The notes: a model not told the origin generated them from the sequence alone. DNA of 64,000 bases from JAZDRH01 sp047470865 (GCF_047470865.1 NZ_JAZDRH010000001.1:186001-250000), one strand, 5' to 3'; counted from the first letter of the stretch, positions 54,261 to 62,130 are shown. Made by a program: numbers and translations.

Positions 54261-54270
54261 TCCTGAGTAG

Positions 54271-54375
54271 AACACAACGTAAGCGCCCGCAAGCGGTCAC
54301 TAACGCCGAGATAAATCACGCCCGAGCAGCTAAAGCTACTCGCCCGCTCAACTCGGTTCGTGTGCGAATTGTGTT
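54271..54375. other. Structured non-coding segment, nested inverted repeats
   Basis: Outer arms AACACAA (54271-54277) and TTGTGTT (54369-54375), middle arms CCGAG (54306-54310) and CTCGG (54352-54356), inner GAG-C-AGCT / AGCT-A-CTC (54324-54341) and a short CCGC/GCGG. GC-rich compared with the flanks. It resembles the intergenic origin region of filamentous phages, though that role is not shown. The stretch 54376-54498 shows nothing further. Confidence 0.5.
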
Positions 54376-54498
54376 GAAAGATTTGTGATGATTGAAATGA
54401 CGTAAAAGTAATTAGGGAAAAGGCGAGGTCGTGTTGACTGAAAATCTAGCGATAACAAAGCCTTATGTAAAAATCTGTTAAATCCAAGTGTCCTTAAA

Positions 54499-54529
54499 GT
54501 TACTTGTAACTTGTCTTGTTACTTGTAAC
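54499..54529. repeat. Operator pair downstream of the RHH gene
   Basis: GTTACTTGTAAC at 54499-54510 and again at 54518-54529, 19 bases apart. The same pair with the same spacing occurs at the promoter of the gene (54948-54978). Confidence 0.85.
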
Positions 54530-54530
54530 A

Positions 54531-54908
54531 TTAATCGTAGTTTAGGTGCTTAAAGCGTTGGCCAGCTAAATTAATAGTCGCAACTGGATTGCTATTTAAA
54601 ACAGTATTGTAACAATTTAGGCGATAAATCAAAGAAACATCGACACTTTTAATTGCTGGATTAGTTGCTGGATAACTCAAAATACGCTGAATCTCATCAA
54701 CCACAGGCTTATGACTAGAATTAACAACTAGCAAATCAGCTTCACCCGAATAGTCACCTCTCAACTTATCCAAATACTGAAGCACAAGCTCTTTTTCTTC
54801 ATCAGTCATAAAAACATTAACTTGTTTGCGACCTAGTTGCTTTTGTTCACTCCGAAATTTAGCAATACGTTCTGCGCTAGTCATTGGTTTTTTAGCTGTT
54901 GTAGTCAT
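54531..54908 (-). CDS. Putative ribbon-helix-helix-like regulator
   Basis: 125 residues behind AGGAGAG. The N-terminus (about 9-45: TSAERIAKFRSEQKQLGRKQ, then VNVFMTDEEKELV) follows the pattern of short RHH-like DNA-binding proteins of plasmids and phages, with a strand QVNVFM and a following helix. The C-terminal part is unknown. Operators overlap its promoter, so it is probably autoregulated. Confidence 0.6.
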   Translation of the reverse strand: MTTTAKKPMTSAERIAKFRSEQKQLGRKQVNVFMTDEEKELVLQYLDKLRGDYSGEADLLVVNSSHKPVVDEIQRILSYPATNPAIKSVDVSLIYRLNCYNTVLNSNPVATINLAGQRFKHLNYD

Positions 54909-54935
54909 GATTAACTCTCCTGTTTTGTTGAGTTA

Positions 54936-54978
54936 ATTATACTATTCGTTACTTGTAACGTAAAGAGTTACTTGTAAC
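54936..54978 (-). promoter_or_regulatory. Promoter and operator pair of the RHH gene
   Basis: On the minus strand: TTTACG, 17 bases, TATAAT (the latter at 54936-54941). One GTTACTTGTAAC copy (54948-54959) lies between the -35 and -10, the other (54967-54978) overlaps the upstream side of the -35. Binding would block RNA polymerase. Confidence 0.7.
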
Positions 54979-55009
54979 AATACTATGCCGTTCGTCGGTT
55001 TTAACATGA

Positions 55010-55240
55010 TTATAATTCATTAATAGCGAAAGCAATTAAACGCAAACGATCAACAATAAGATCAAGCTCTTTTGATTCATTATCGAAGTCATGCAAAAGC
55101 GCATTAGCTTTGCGCAAATCAGCTATAAGCCGTGGATAATCAGAAAGGACATGCAAGACAGCATCAAGCTGCAAACGCCCTGTAAGAAGCTCACAGCTAC
55201 GAATTAAATCAGGTGGGATACTAGATAACTGTATTGCCAT
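55010..55240 (-). CDS. Hypothetical phage-element protein, 76 residues
   Basis: All-helical, soluble, beginning MAIQLSSIPPDLIRSCELLT; coiled-coil-like in the second half. Weak ribosome site (GGCGAT). It is the last gene before the right dif-like site. No family recognised. Confidence 0.5.
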   Translation of the reverse strand: MAIQLSSIPPDLIRSCELLTGRLQLDAVLHVLSDYPRLIADLRKANALLHDFDNESKELDLIVDRLRLIAFAINEL

Positions 55241-55290
55241 AATCGCCGTTATATTAAATCTGCTCCGTGTGAAGCGATTTTACTACGCAG

Positions 55291-55322
55291 ATTCAACATA
55301 ACGACAACCTATTATGGCATAC
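55291..55322. other. Right prophage junction (attR), dif-like with a longer centre
   Basis: ATTCAACATAA (55291-55301, one change from the left XerD arm), ten central bases, then TTATGGCATAC (55312-55322). The longer centre fits attP-derived junctions of Xer-using phages, which cannot be re-cut efficiently. Confidence 0.75.
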
Positions 55323-55345
55323 AGGCTTTATTTTAAATCCACGTC
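55309..55345. repeat. 37-bp direct repeat, right copy
   Basis: Partner of 52173-52209; see that entry. The stretch 55346-55420 that follows is unremarkable. Confidence 0.9.
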
Positions 55346-55420
55346 CAAAACCTAGTATCTCCGTCAGACAATGATCTACAGATTTAAGGTTTACAAGATT
55401 TCAACAGCCTAGATACACCT

Positions 55421-56419
55421 CTAAAAGACTCTAACATCCTGATCCGATCTGATATTCTCTAAAATTGTGTTGTAGTTAACAGCGGTTAAGCTATTACAAA
55501 CAATGCCATCACTATTTAGAATTTCAATGTTAAATAAATATTTTTGAGGTTGGCTTTCAATCAAACAGTAATTAGTGAGATTTTGAATCGCCATGTATAG
55601 TTCAAAATCCCCTATATAATCAACTGGAGCTTCTCGTACCCCAGACTCAATATAAGTTGAGTATATTGTACTTAGCTCAATTTTTTTATAATTTAAAAAA
55701 ATTTCCTTTACTTGATATTCAGGTATAGGGTTATCTGAACTTTGCCTATAGAACTCTTGACCTGTTTCAAGAGTTACTTCAATGTTATTACGTTTGTAGT
55801 AACTCTGAAAAATATAACGACCATTTTCTCGAATATAATCTCTATCATAATTGCAACCAGTAAAATGAAGGTCGAATCCATAGTTTTCATAATGAATTTG
55901 GTTAAATTCAATCATTAAAAAAATGTCAGTAATTTTAAACTCTTTTGAGATAGAGATGAGCTCATCATAGGTTAATCTCTCTAAAGTCCTCTCTTTTTCA
56001 GTATTGGTTAAAATTTCAATATTGAACAAATAGTGTTTAGGATTTGTTTCAATATTACACGATGAAGTTAAATTTTGTATCTCCTCGTAAAGGTCAAAAT
56101 CCCTTAGATACCCTTCTGCTGGAGTACGCCTGCCAGCTTCTACATAAGCATCATAAATTATATCCAAGCTTACTTTTTGGTTATCTATTAGAACATCTTT
56201 TATGGTGTAGTTTGGCATAGGGCAATTAGCTGCTGGCATATTATCTATATAATAATACTGTTGCCCAGTTTCTAGTATGACTTCAACTTTTTTATTTTTA
56301 TAAATTGTCTTAAAAATATAACTTCCGTTCTCACGAATATAACCTTCGCCACTTGCAAAATATAATTCATAGCCAAAGTTTTTATAATAAACCTTAGTAA
56401 ATTTAATCACTTTAAACAC
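55421..56419 (-). CDS. Unknown protein made of two tandem repeat domains
   Basis: 332 residues from GTG 56419. Two halves align: residues about 5-150 and 170-318 both carry Y-x-N-(F/Y)-G-(Y/F)-(E/D)-L, IRENG-x-YIF, (I/V)EV-x-LETGQ, a Y-x-(I/V)-K-(D/E)-(V/I) step and Q-x-YLFNIEIL-like ends (KHYLFNIEIL and QKYLFNIEIL). No known domain recognised, no signal peptide. AT-rich compared with scpB. It lies 13 bases after scpB, where rluB would be expected, and next to dif, so it is probably acquired. Confidence 0.75.
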   Translation of the reverse strand: MFKVIKFTKVYYKNFGYELYFASGEGYIRENGSYIFKTIYKNKKVEVILETGQQYYYIDNMPAANCPMPNYTIKDVLIDNQKVSLDIIYDAYVEAGRRTPAEGYLRDFDLYEEIQNLTSSCNIETNPKHYLFNIEILTNTEKERTLERLTYDELISISKEFKITDIFLMIEFNQIHYENYGFDLHFTGCNYDRDYIRENGRYIFQSYYKRNNIEVTLETGQEFYRQSSDNPIPEYQVKEIFLNYKKIELSTIYSTYIESGVREAPVDYIGDFELYMAIQNLTNYCLIESQPQKYLFNIEILNSDGIVCNSLTAVNYNTILENIRSDQDVRVF

Positions 56420-56432
56420 TCTCTATTTTAAT

Positions 56433-57251
56433 TTAGCTAGAACTAGTATCTTCTAAATTAGTTGTTAGTTCTATTTCGTTTTCCATATCAGTAAATTCAG
56501 TGATTAATCCGTCTTCCATGCTATCAAGTTCAGCTAATAAACTACGAAAGCTGGTTGATTCTTCATTCTCCGATAATTCTATTTCTGCTCCTGCGGCTAA
56601 AAGTGCTGCATTGGCTCGCGCTTGTAGATCGTCAGGAATAGGTTTGTCATCAGCCAACTTGTTTAATGTTGAAGTAGGTTCTACAACTTTTGACGTGGTT
56701 TCATTAGCTTCTTCAAACATGCTTTGTAGATGAATAAGATCTGGCAGCTCATCTAATGTCTTTAAATTAAAATAATCTAAAAATGTTTTTGTTGTAGCCA
56801 GCATTTCAGGTCGTCCTGGCACATCTCGATAGCCTACAACACGAATCCAATCGCGCTCTAGTAAACTTTTAATAATCTGGCTGTTAATACTTACACCACG
56901 TACATCCTCAATTTCACCACGTGTTATAGGTTGGCGATAAGCAATTAAGGCCAAAGTTTCTAACATAGCACGTGAATATTTGGGAGGTTTTTCTTCAAAT
57001 AATCGATGTGCCCATTTTGCATGTTCCATTCGTATCTGTAAGCGATAACCACTAGCAACTTGTTTAAGTTCTATTGCACGCTTAGCGCAGTCTTTTTCTA
57101 GTATGTTTAAAGCCTGTTCTAATTGCTCTTTGCTTGGAGTTTCTACCTCATCAACAAAAAGCTCATGCAATTGATCTAGACTCAAGGCTTTGTTGCTAGC
57201 CAGCAAAATAGCTTCTAAGGCACAGGAAAGTTGTCGTGGACTAATCATCAT
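56433..57251 (-). CDS. scpB: Segregation and condensation protein B
   Basis: 272 residues. Two winged-helix domains in the first 170 residues with LEAILLASNKALSLDQLHELF, LETLALIAYRQPITRGEIEDVRGV and LGVVGYRDVPGRPE-like VVGYRDVPGRPEMLATTKTFLDYF; acidic C-terminal tail. Works with ScpA and Smc in chromosome condensation. Overlaps scpA by 11 bases. Confidence 0.94.
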   Translation of the reverse strand: MMISPRQLSCALEAILLASNKALSLDQLHELFVDEVETPSKEQLEQALNILEKDCAKRAIELKQVASGYRLQIRMEHAKWAHRLFEEKPPKYSRAMLETLALIAYRQPITRGEIEDVRGVSINSQIIKSLLERDWIRVVGYRDVPGRPEMLATTKTFLDYFNLKTLDELPDLIHLQSMFEEANETTSKVVEPTSTLNKLADDKPIPDDLQARANAALLAAGAEIELSENEESTSFRSLLAELDSMEDGLITEFTDMENEIELTTNLEDTSSS

Positions 57252-58056
57252 TTGTTCTCATGCGTACATGAATAGCGCTGCACGCTTCATTTTGCACTAA
57301 TTCTATTAATGCTTCTTTTGTAAGCTCAAGTATTGCCATGAAAGTAACAACTACGCCTAAACGCCCTTCTTCTAGCGTAAATAATTGGCCAAAGGGTACA
57401 AATTTTTTATCTTTTAGGCGCTCTAAAATTAAGCTCATACGTTCGCGTGTTGATAAGGTTTCCCGTTCAACTTGATGGCTTTCAAATAAAGCACTGCGCT
57501 TTAATACTTCGGCCATAGCTAGCAAGACCTCTTGTAACTCAACCTGAGGAAAGCGCTTTTCAGTTTTAAATTGAGGCAAGTCGGCTTGTGCAAGCACAAT
57601 ATCTCGCTCTAAACGTGGTAGATCATCTAAATCTTCAGCAGCCTGTTTAAAACGCTCGTATTCTTGTAGACGCCTAATCAATTCTGCGCGCGGATCTTCT
57701 TCCTCATCTATAACTTCTTCTGAACGAGGCAATAACATACGTGATTTAATTTCTGCCAGCATCGCAGCCATTACCAAGTACTCAGCCGCTAGCTCAAGGC
57801 GTACAGTTTTCATTAACTCAACATATCCCATATATTGCTGGGTAATTTGAGCAACAGGAATATCTAAAATATTAATATTTTGCTTACGAATAAGGTATAG
57901 CAATAAATCAAGTGGTCCTTCAAAGGCCTCAAGAAAAACTTCAAGCGCATCTGGCGGAATATAGAGATCTAAAGGCAGCTCAGTGACTGCTTCGCCATAG
58001 ACCAACGCCAAAGGAAGCTGTAGTTGTTCTGAATTAGCTCCCTGCTCCAACGTCAT
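57241..58056 (-). CDS. scpA: Segregation and condensation protein A
   Basis: 271 residues, kleisin subunit of Smc-ScpAB. FEGPLDLLLYLIRKQNINILDIPVAQITQQYMGY (about 49-82) is the diagnostic N-terminal block, AEYLVMAAMLAEIKSRMLLP follows, and the C-terminus is a winged helix (FMAILELTKE). Start overlaps the stop of the YciO gene in ATGA. Confidence 0.95.
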   Translation of the reverse strand: MTLEQGANSEQLQLPLALVYGEAVTELPLDLYIPPDALEVFLEAFEGPLDLLLYLIRKQNINILDIPVAQITQQYMGYVELMKTVRLELAAEYLVMAAMLAEIKSRMLLPRSEEVIDEEEDPRAELIRRLQEYERFKQAAEDLDDLPRLERDIVLAQADLPQFKTEKRFPQVELQEVLLAMAEVLKRSALFESHQVERETLSTRERMSLILERLKDKKFVPFGQLFTLEEGRLGVVVTFMAILELTKEALIELVQNEACSAIHVRMRTNDD

Positions 58057-58682
58057 GCATCCTGTTCAAAAGGCGTAGGATCACCGCAGCCTACACGTAA
58101 AATTTCGATAGTGTCGTCAACCATGCTAATCACAGTAGAAGGCTCTAGACTGCAATAACCGCCATCAATAATTAAATCAACCTGATTCTCTAATACATCT
58201 CGTATTTCATAAGGATCATTCAGCGGCTCATCATGATCTGGCAAAATTAAACTAACACTTAATAAGGGTTCACCTAGCTCGTTTAAAATAGCTTGAGCGA
58301 TAGGGTTGTTAGGCACACGCAAACCTATAGTACGACGTTTAGGATGCATAAGAATGCGTGGAACTTCGCGTGTAGCATTTAAAATATAAGTGTAAGGGCC
58401 TGGTGTATGCGCTTTTAGCAAACGAAACGCTACTGTATCTACCTTGGCATACAAGCCTAACTCAGATAAATCACGGCAAATTAATGTAAAGTTATGTTTA
58501 TCATCCAAGCGGCGCAGGCGCCGAATACGATCAACCGCCGTTTTATCACCTACACGGCAGCCCAATGCATAAGATGAATCGGTAGGATAGATAATAACAC
58601 CGCCCTTTTGAATCACCTCAATTACTTGTCGAATAAGGCGTGGCTGGGGGGTTTCAGCATGTATCTGGAAAAACTGTCCCAT
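58053..58682 (-). CDS. yciO: Sua5/YciO-type threonylcarbamoyl-AMP synthase-like protein
   Basis: 209 residues of the YrdC fold: IIYPTDSSYALGCRVGDK (about 31-48) and FTLICRDLSELGLYAKVD (about 85-102), KRRTIGLRVPNN (about 134-145). The length and the neighbours scpA and rnm fit YciO, a paralogue of TsaC whose cellular role is less clear. Co-transcribed with scpAB. Confidence 0.9.
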   Translation of the reverse strand: MGQFFQIHAETPQPRLIRQVIEVIQKGGVIIYPTDSSYALGCRVGDKTAVDRIRRLRRLDDKHNFTLICRDLSELGLYAKVDTVAFRLLKAHTPGPYTYILNATREVPRILMHPKRRTIGLRVPNNPIAQAILNELGEPLLSVSLILPDHDEPLNDPYEIRDVLENQVDLIIDGGYCSLEPSTVISMVDDTIEILRVGCGDPTPFEQDA

Positions 58683-58710
58683 ATTAACTACTCCTTTTAC
58701 AGCGTACTAA

Positions 58711-59553
58711 TCAGCATTGAAAGTTTTGCCATAATGCAGGCAAATCATTTGCAAATGGCCGATAAACGCCTAATTCTGACCACGGCTTAGGTAAGTGAAA
58801 ATCGCTACCTGCACTTCCCATCAGTTGAAACTCTCGTGCTAAAATAGATAATACACCCACTTCTTCAGCTGGCTGCATCCCATTAGAGACCTCAAGAGCA
58901 TGTCCACCTAATGCAGCAAAGTCACTCACTAACCGCCGACGTTTGGTTCGAGTAAAATTATACTGATAAGGATGAGCTAGGCTAATCCAAGCATTAGCTT
59001 GATGCAAAGTTTCTAGCACTTGCTCCATACAAGGCCAATGTTGTTTAACGTCACCTACTTTCCCGGCACCTAGCCATTTTCTAAATGCCTCAGAAAAGTC
59101 TTTAACATAACCTTGATTGACTAAAAACTGTGCAAAATGAGGACGTGCTGGAGCATTCTCACTCTCACCTCGCTCTGCTTGCACTGCTATAGCACCTTCT
59201 AATGCATTACCCATACCTTTTTTAGCTAAACGCTCAGCTATCTCTATTGCCCTACTCCAGCGCGCTTGCTTTAATCTTTCACAGGCTGAAAGAATGGCTG
59301 GATCATTCAACCTAAAGTCATAGCCTAAGATATGGACTGTAGCCCCCAGATGGGTGGCTGAAAACTCTATGCCATTTATCAGTTGAATACCTAATTTATT
59401 AGCCGTATCACGTGCAAGAGCAAGCCCTTCAACCGTATCATGGTCGGTTAAGGCCAGGACTTTAACACCTTTTTCATAAGCGCGTAGCACTAAGCTATCT
59501 GGCGTTAGCACACCATCAGAAGCTGTACTATGACAATGTAAATCAATATCCAT
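58711..59553 (-). CDS. rnm: PHP-domain phosphoesterase (RNase AM / YciV)
   Basis: 280 residues. PHP motifs DLHCHSTASDG (4-14), LTDHDTVEGL (36-45), metal-binding H in ISLAHPYQY and GSDFHLP near the C-terminus. E. coli YciV trims the 5' end of rRNAs and hydrolyses 3',5'-bisphosphonucleotides. It is 28 bp upstream of yciO. Confidence 0.9.
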   Translation of the reverse strand: MDIDLHCHSTASDGVLTPDSLVLRAYEKGVKVLALTDHDTVEGLALARDTANKLGIQLINGIEFSATHLGATVHILGYDFRLNDPAILSACERLKQARWSRAIEIAERLAKKGMGNALEGAIAVQAERGESENAPARPHFAQFLVNQGYVKDFSEAFRKWLGAGKVGDVKQHWPCMEQVLETLHQANAWISLAHPYQYNFTRTKRRRLVSDFAALGGHALEVSNGMQPAEEVGVLSILAREFQLMGSAGSDFHLPKPWSELGVYRPFANDLPALWQNFQC

Positions 59554-59622
59554 GAACTAAAAGGCTTTCGCTAAAGACTAAGAATGCTATTATGCCCTTT
59601 TCCACACTAAATGACTTGCATC

Positions 59623-60219
59623 GTGAAACAGTTTATTGATTTTATTCCGCTTATTCTATTCTTCATTGTTTTCAAATTAGATCCTCGTACAGTTGATCTA
59701 TTGGGTTATAGCTTTCAACTGGGCGGTATTTTTAGCGCAACAGAGGTCTTAATTGCCAGCTCATTACTGGTATACGGGGCTTTATGGATAAAACAAAAAC
59801 GCTTAGAACGTAATCAAGTTATTACATTAGTCGCTTGTTTATTTTTTGGTGGTCTAACTATTGCGTTTCATAGTGAGACTTTCTTGAAATGGAAAGCCCC
59901 TATTGTTAACTGGATCTTTGCACTTATTTTCTTAGGCAGCTTATTTGTAGCGGGGAAAACGCCACTCATTAAGCGAATGATGGGACACGCCATTAATCTG
60001 CCAGATGCTGTTTGGTACAAGCTAAATATTGCATGGACAATTTTCTTTATTTTCAGCGGTGCTGCAAACTTATTTGTTGCCTTTACTTTTCCCTCAATCT
60101 GGGTAGATTTCAAGGTTTTTGGCAGCTTGGCTATGACGATTGTGTTTATGATTGCTCAAGGAGTTTATATGGCGCGTCATATTCAAGAGCCACCTAAACA
60201 AGAAAATAAAGAGGACTAA
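59623..60219 (+). CDS. yciB: Inner-membrane septation protein YciB
   Basis: 198 residues, five or six membrane helices. Start MKQFIDFIPLILFFIVFKLDPR is the exact family N-terminus, so GTG 59623 is chosen over ATG 59611; no clear ribosome site exists for either. The FSGAANLFVAF and WVDFKVFG blocks near the C-terminus are typical. Linked to cell-envelope and division integrity. Divergent from rnm, followed by yciI. Confidence 0.92.
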   Translation: MKQFIDFIPLILFFIVFKLDPRTVDLLGYSFQLGGIFSATEVLIASSLLVYGALWIKQKRLERNQVITLVACLFFGGLTIAFHSETFLKWKAPIVNWIFALIFLGSLFVAGKTPLIKRMMGHAINLPDAVWYKLNIAWTIFFIFSGAANLFVAFTFPSIWVDFKVFGSLAMTIVFMIAQGVYMARHIQEPPKQENKED

Positions 60220-60224
60220 CGCTA

Positions 60225-60527
60225 ATGATGCTGTATGCCATTATTGCTACTGACAACCCAAATACACTAGAACATCGCTTAGCTGCACGGCCTGCACACT
60301 TGGCTCGACTACAAGCCCTACAAGAGGCAGGTCGCTTAGTACTCGCTGGTCCTCACCCCGCAATTGACAGTGATAACCCTGGTGCTGCTGGTTTTACTGG
60401 CAGTTTAGTCGTTGCAGAGTTTACATCATTAGCCGCTGCACAGCAGTGGGCAAACGATGACCCGTACTGCGAAGCCAATGTGTATGCTCACGTGCAGGTT
60501 AAACCCTTCAAACAAGTTTTTCCATAG
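60225..60527 (+). CDS. yciI: YciI-family protein
   Basis: 100 residues, dimeric alpha-beta barrel fold of the YciI group: MLYAIIATDNPNTLEHRLAARPAHLARL start, AGPHPAIDSDNPGAAGFTGSLVVAEF middle and a histidine/aspartate pair proposed for catalysis. Function unknown. The first or second ATG may be used. Six bases after yciB. Confidence 0.9.
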   Translation: MMLYAIIATDNPNTLEHRLAARPAHLARLQALQEAGRLVLAGPHPAIDSDNPGAAGFTGSLVVAEFTSLAAAQQWANDDPYCEANVYAHVQVKPFKQVFP

Positions 60528-60530
60528 CTT

Positions 60531-61217
60531 ATGAATAGTGTTCTTCTTGTTGATGATGATATTGAACTGTGCGAGCTTTTGAGCCATTGGCTTACACAAG
60601 AAGGCTTTCAAGTGAGCTGCTGTCATGATACGCAAAGTGCGCAACAGCAATTATTAAAATTTCAGCCAGACATCACCATTCTTGATGTTATGCTGCCTGA
60701 TGGTAGTGGGCTTGAGCTATTACGAAATTTACGCAAAAACTATGCGCAACTTCCTATATTAATGCTTTCTGCTCGTGGCGAACCTTTAGACCGGACCTTA
60801 GGTTTAGAACTGGGTGCTGACGATTACATGGCAAAACCTTGTGACCCAAGAGAACTCACCGCTCGTTTACGCGCTTTGTTACGACGTAGCTCAACAACAA
60901 CGACTACACAAGAACATAAAAAAATCGAAATAGATGATTTGCTTTTTATTCCCTCCCGCGGCTTGGTATACATTAATGAAGAAGAAATTAGCCTAACAGT
61001 CTCAGAAGGACGCCTGCTAGAAGCCTTACTTGAACATCCAGGGGATATTATTGATAAGCAGCGACTATCATTGCATGCTCTTGAACGCAAATTAACATTA
61101 TATGATCGCAGCCTAGATATGCATGTCAGTAACTTGCGTAAAAAACTAGGCCCACATAAAGATGGGTCAGCGCGTATTGCAGTGCTGCGAGGTCGCGGCT
61201 ATTTCTACAGTAGGTAA
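60531..61217 (+). CDS. cpxR: CpxR-type response regulator
   Basis: 228 residues, OmpR/PhoB family: receiver with phosphoacceptor D52 in DITILDVMLPDG, conserved K in YMAKPCDPREL (about 104), and a C-terminal winged helix (LTVSEGRLLEALLEHPG; SLDMHVSNLRKKLG; VLRGRGYFYSR). Transcribed with the Spy-like gene and the sensor kinase. Identification as CpxR is supported by the partner genes and by a CpxR-type box in front of the next gene. Confidence 0.88.
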   Translation: MNSVLLVDDDIELCELLSHWLTQEGFQVSCCHDTQSAQQQLLKFQPDITILDVMLPDGSGLELLRNLRKNYAQLPILMLSARGEPLDRTLGLELGADDYMAKPCDPRELTARLRALLRRSSTTTTTQEHKKIEIDDLLFIPSRGLVYINEEEISLTVSEGRLLEALLEHPGDIIDKQRLSLHALERKLTLYDRSLDMHVSNLRKKLGPHKDGSARIAVLRGRGYFYSR

Positions 61218-61219
61218 TC

Positions 61220-61235
61220 TTTACACAAGCTTTAC
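61220..61235. promoter_or_regulatory. CpxR box upstream of the Spy-like gene
   Basis: Read on the minus strand: GTAAA-N6-GTAAA, fitting the CpxR consensus GTAAA-N(4-8)-GTAAA. A third half-site TTTAC is at 61258-61262. It lies three bases after the cpxR stop and 76 bp before the Spy-like ATG. Confidence 0.7.
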
Positions 61236-61311
61236 ATCTAGCTGACAGCACTTGACCTTTACTTCGCCATACTCTTAGCCACGAAATGATTCTAAGCAAG
61301 AGGATTTAACC

Positions 61312-62130
61312 ATGCGTACTTCAATTATCGCTTTAGCTATTGCTAGCCTTTTACCCTTGTCAGGCATGGCCCAACCTATGATGGGGCACTCATCACAGCA
61401 TAATGCTTGTATGAATGATGGTGCTGCATGCAACTCAATAAACATGCAAGGAAAACACCGCAGCGACTGGCATAATAAAGGTCAAGCTCGTTACCAAAAT
61501 CACCGCCAAACAATGTTTAACAGCTTAAATTTAACCCCAGAACAAGAAGCAGCTTTCAATAAAGAAATGCAAGCCAATAGAGCTCAGCACCAACATATTC
61601 GTAGCCAATATACGCATCCTATGACAGAGCAACAACGTCAAAAAATGCGTGCTGAACATATGCAGCAAAGCACTGCTGCTCATCAGCGTATGCGTGAAGT
61701 ACTAAACGCTGAGCAAAAAGTTGAATTTGATAAAATTACGTCCCAGCGTCGTATTGATAATATGCAACGCATGCAAGATCGCCAAAACTATCGCAGTACA
61801 CATTATGGGCAAGGTCATCGTGGTAACCATCGTATGAATAGCCAACACCCCCATTTTTCTAACTTAAACTTAACGCCCGAACAACAAGCTGCCTTTGATA
61901 AAGAAATTCAATCAAGCGTTGAAAAACACCAAGCAGTTCGTGATAAATACATACCTAAATTAAGCCAAGAACAGCGCCAATCAATGCTGGATGAAAAGCA
62001 AAAGATCCGTACTGAAACCCAGGAAAAGTTACGCGCAATTTTAACCATAGAGCAACAGGCTGAATTTGACAAACTACAAACTCAAATGAATCGTCAAGCT
62101 AATTCTGCGAGTACGACCTCAGCTAAATAA
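61312..62130 (+). CDS. Spy/CpxP-family periplasmic protein with doubled domain
   Basis: 272 residues behind AGAGGA. Signal peptide ends near GMA|QP (residue 20). Two LTxxQ domains are present: LNLTPEQEAAFNKEMQ (about 72-87) and LNLTPEQQAAFDKEIQ (about 184-199), each followed by the same basic coiled region ending in a LNAEQKVEFDK / LTIEQQAEFDK block. Usual Spy/CpxP proteins are about 160 residues with one unit. His- and Met-rich start (MMGHSSQHNACM). Probable periplasmic chaperone and feedback inhibitor of the sensor kinase. Confidence 0.85.
   Translation: MRTSIIALAIASLLPLSGMAQPMMGHSSQHNACMNDGAACNSINMQGKHRSDWHNKGQARYQNHRQTMFNSLNLTPEQEAAFNKEMQANRAQHQHIRSQYTHPMTEQQRQKMRAEHMQQSTAAHQRMREVLNAEQKVEFDKITSQRRIDNMQRMQDRQNYRSTHYGQGHRGNHRMNSQHPHFSNLNLTPEQQAAFDKEIQSSVEKHQAVRDKYIPKLSQEQRQSMLDEKQKIRTETQEKLRAILTIEQQAEFDKLQTQMNRQANSASTTSAK

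Larger units (their letters stand above)
52187..55311. mobile_element. Decayed inovirus (filamentous phage) element at dif
   Basis: About 3.1 kb between two dif-like sites. It contains on the minus strand zot (pI-like) and a pVI-like gene, a regulator fragment, a RHH-like regulator bracketed by repeated operators, and small ORFs. No replication initiator, ssDNA-binding protein, major coat or adsorption protein is seen, so it is incomplete. Its insertion at dif implies XerCD-mediated integration like CTXphi. Confidence 0.8.

Noticed and set aside
54271..54375. Structured segment as a retron-like ncRNA
   Set aside because: No reverse transcriptase gene is anywhere nearby; a phage origin or packaging structure is simpler.
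54499..54978. Repeated 12-mers as a possible mini CRISPR array
   Set aside because: Only two pairs with seven-base spacers, palindromic arms and promoter overlap; these are operator sites, and no cas genes are present.
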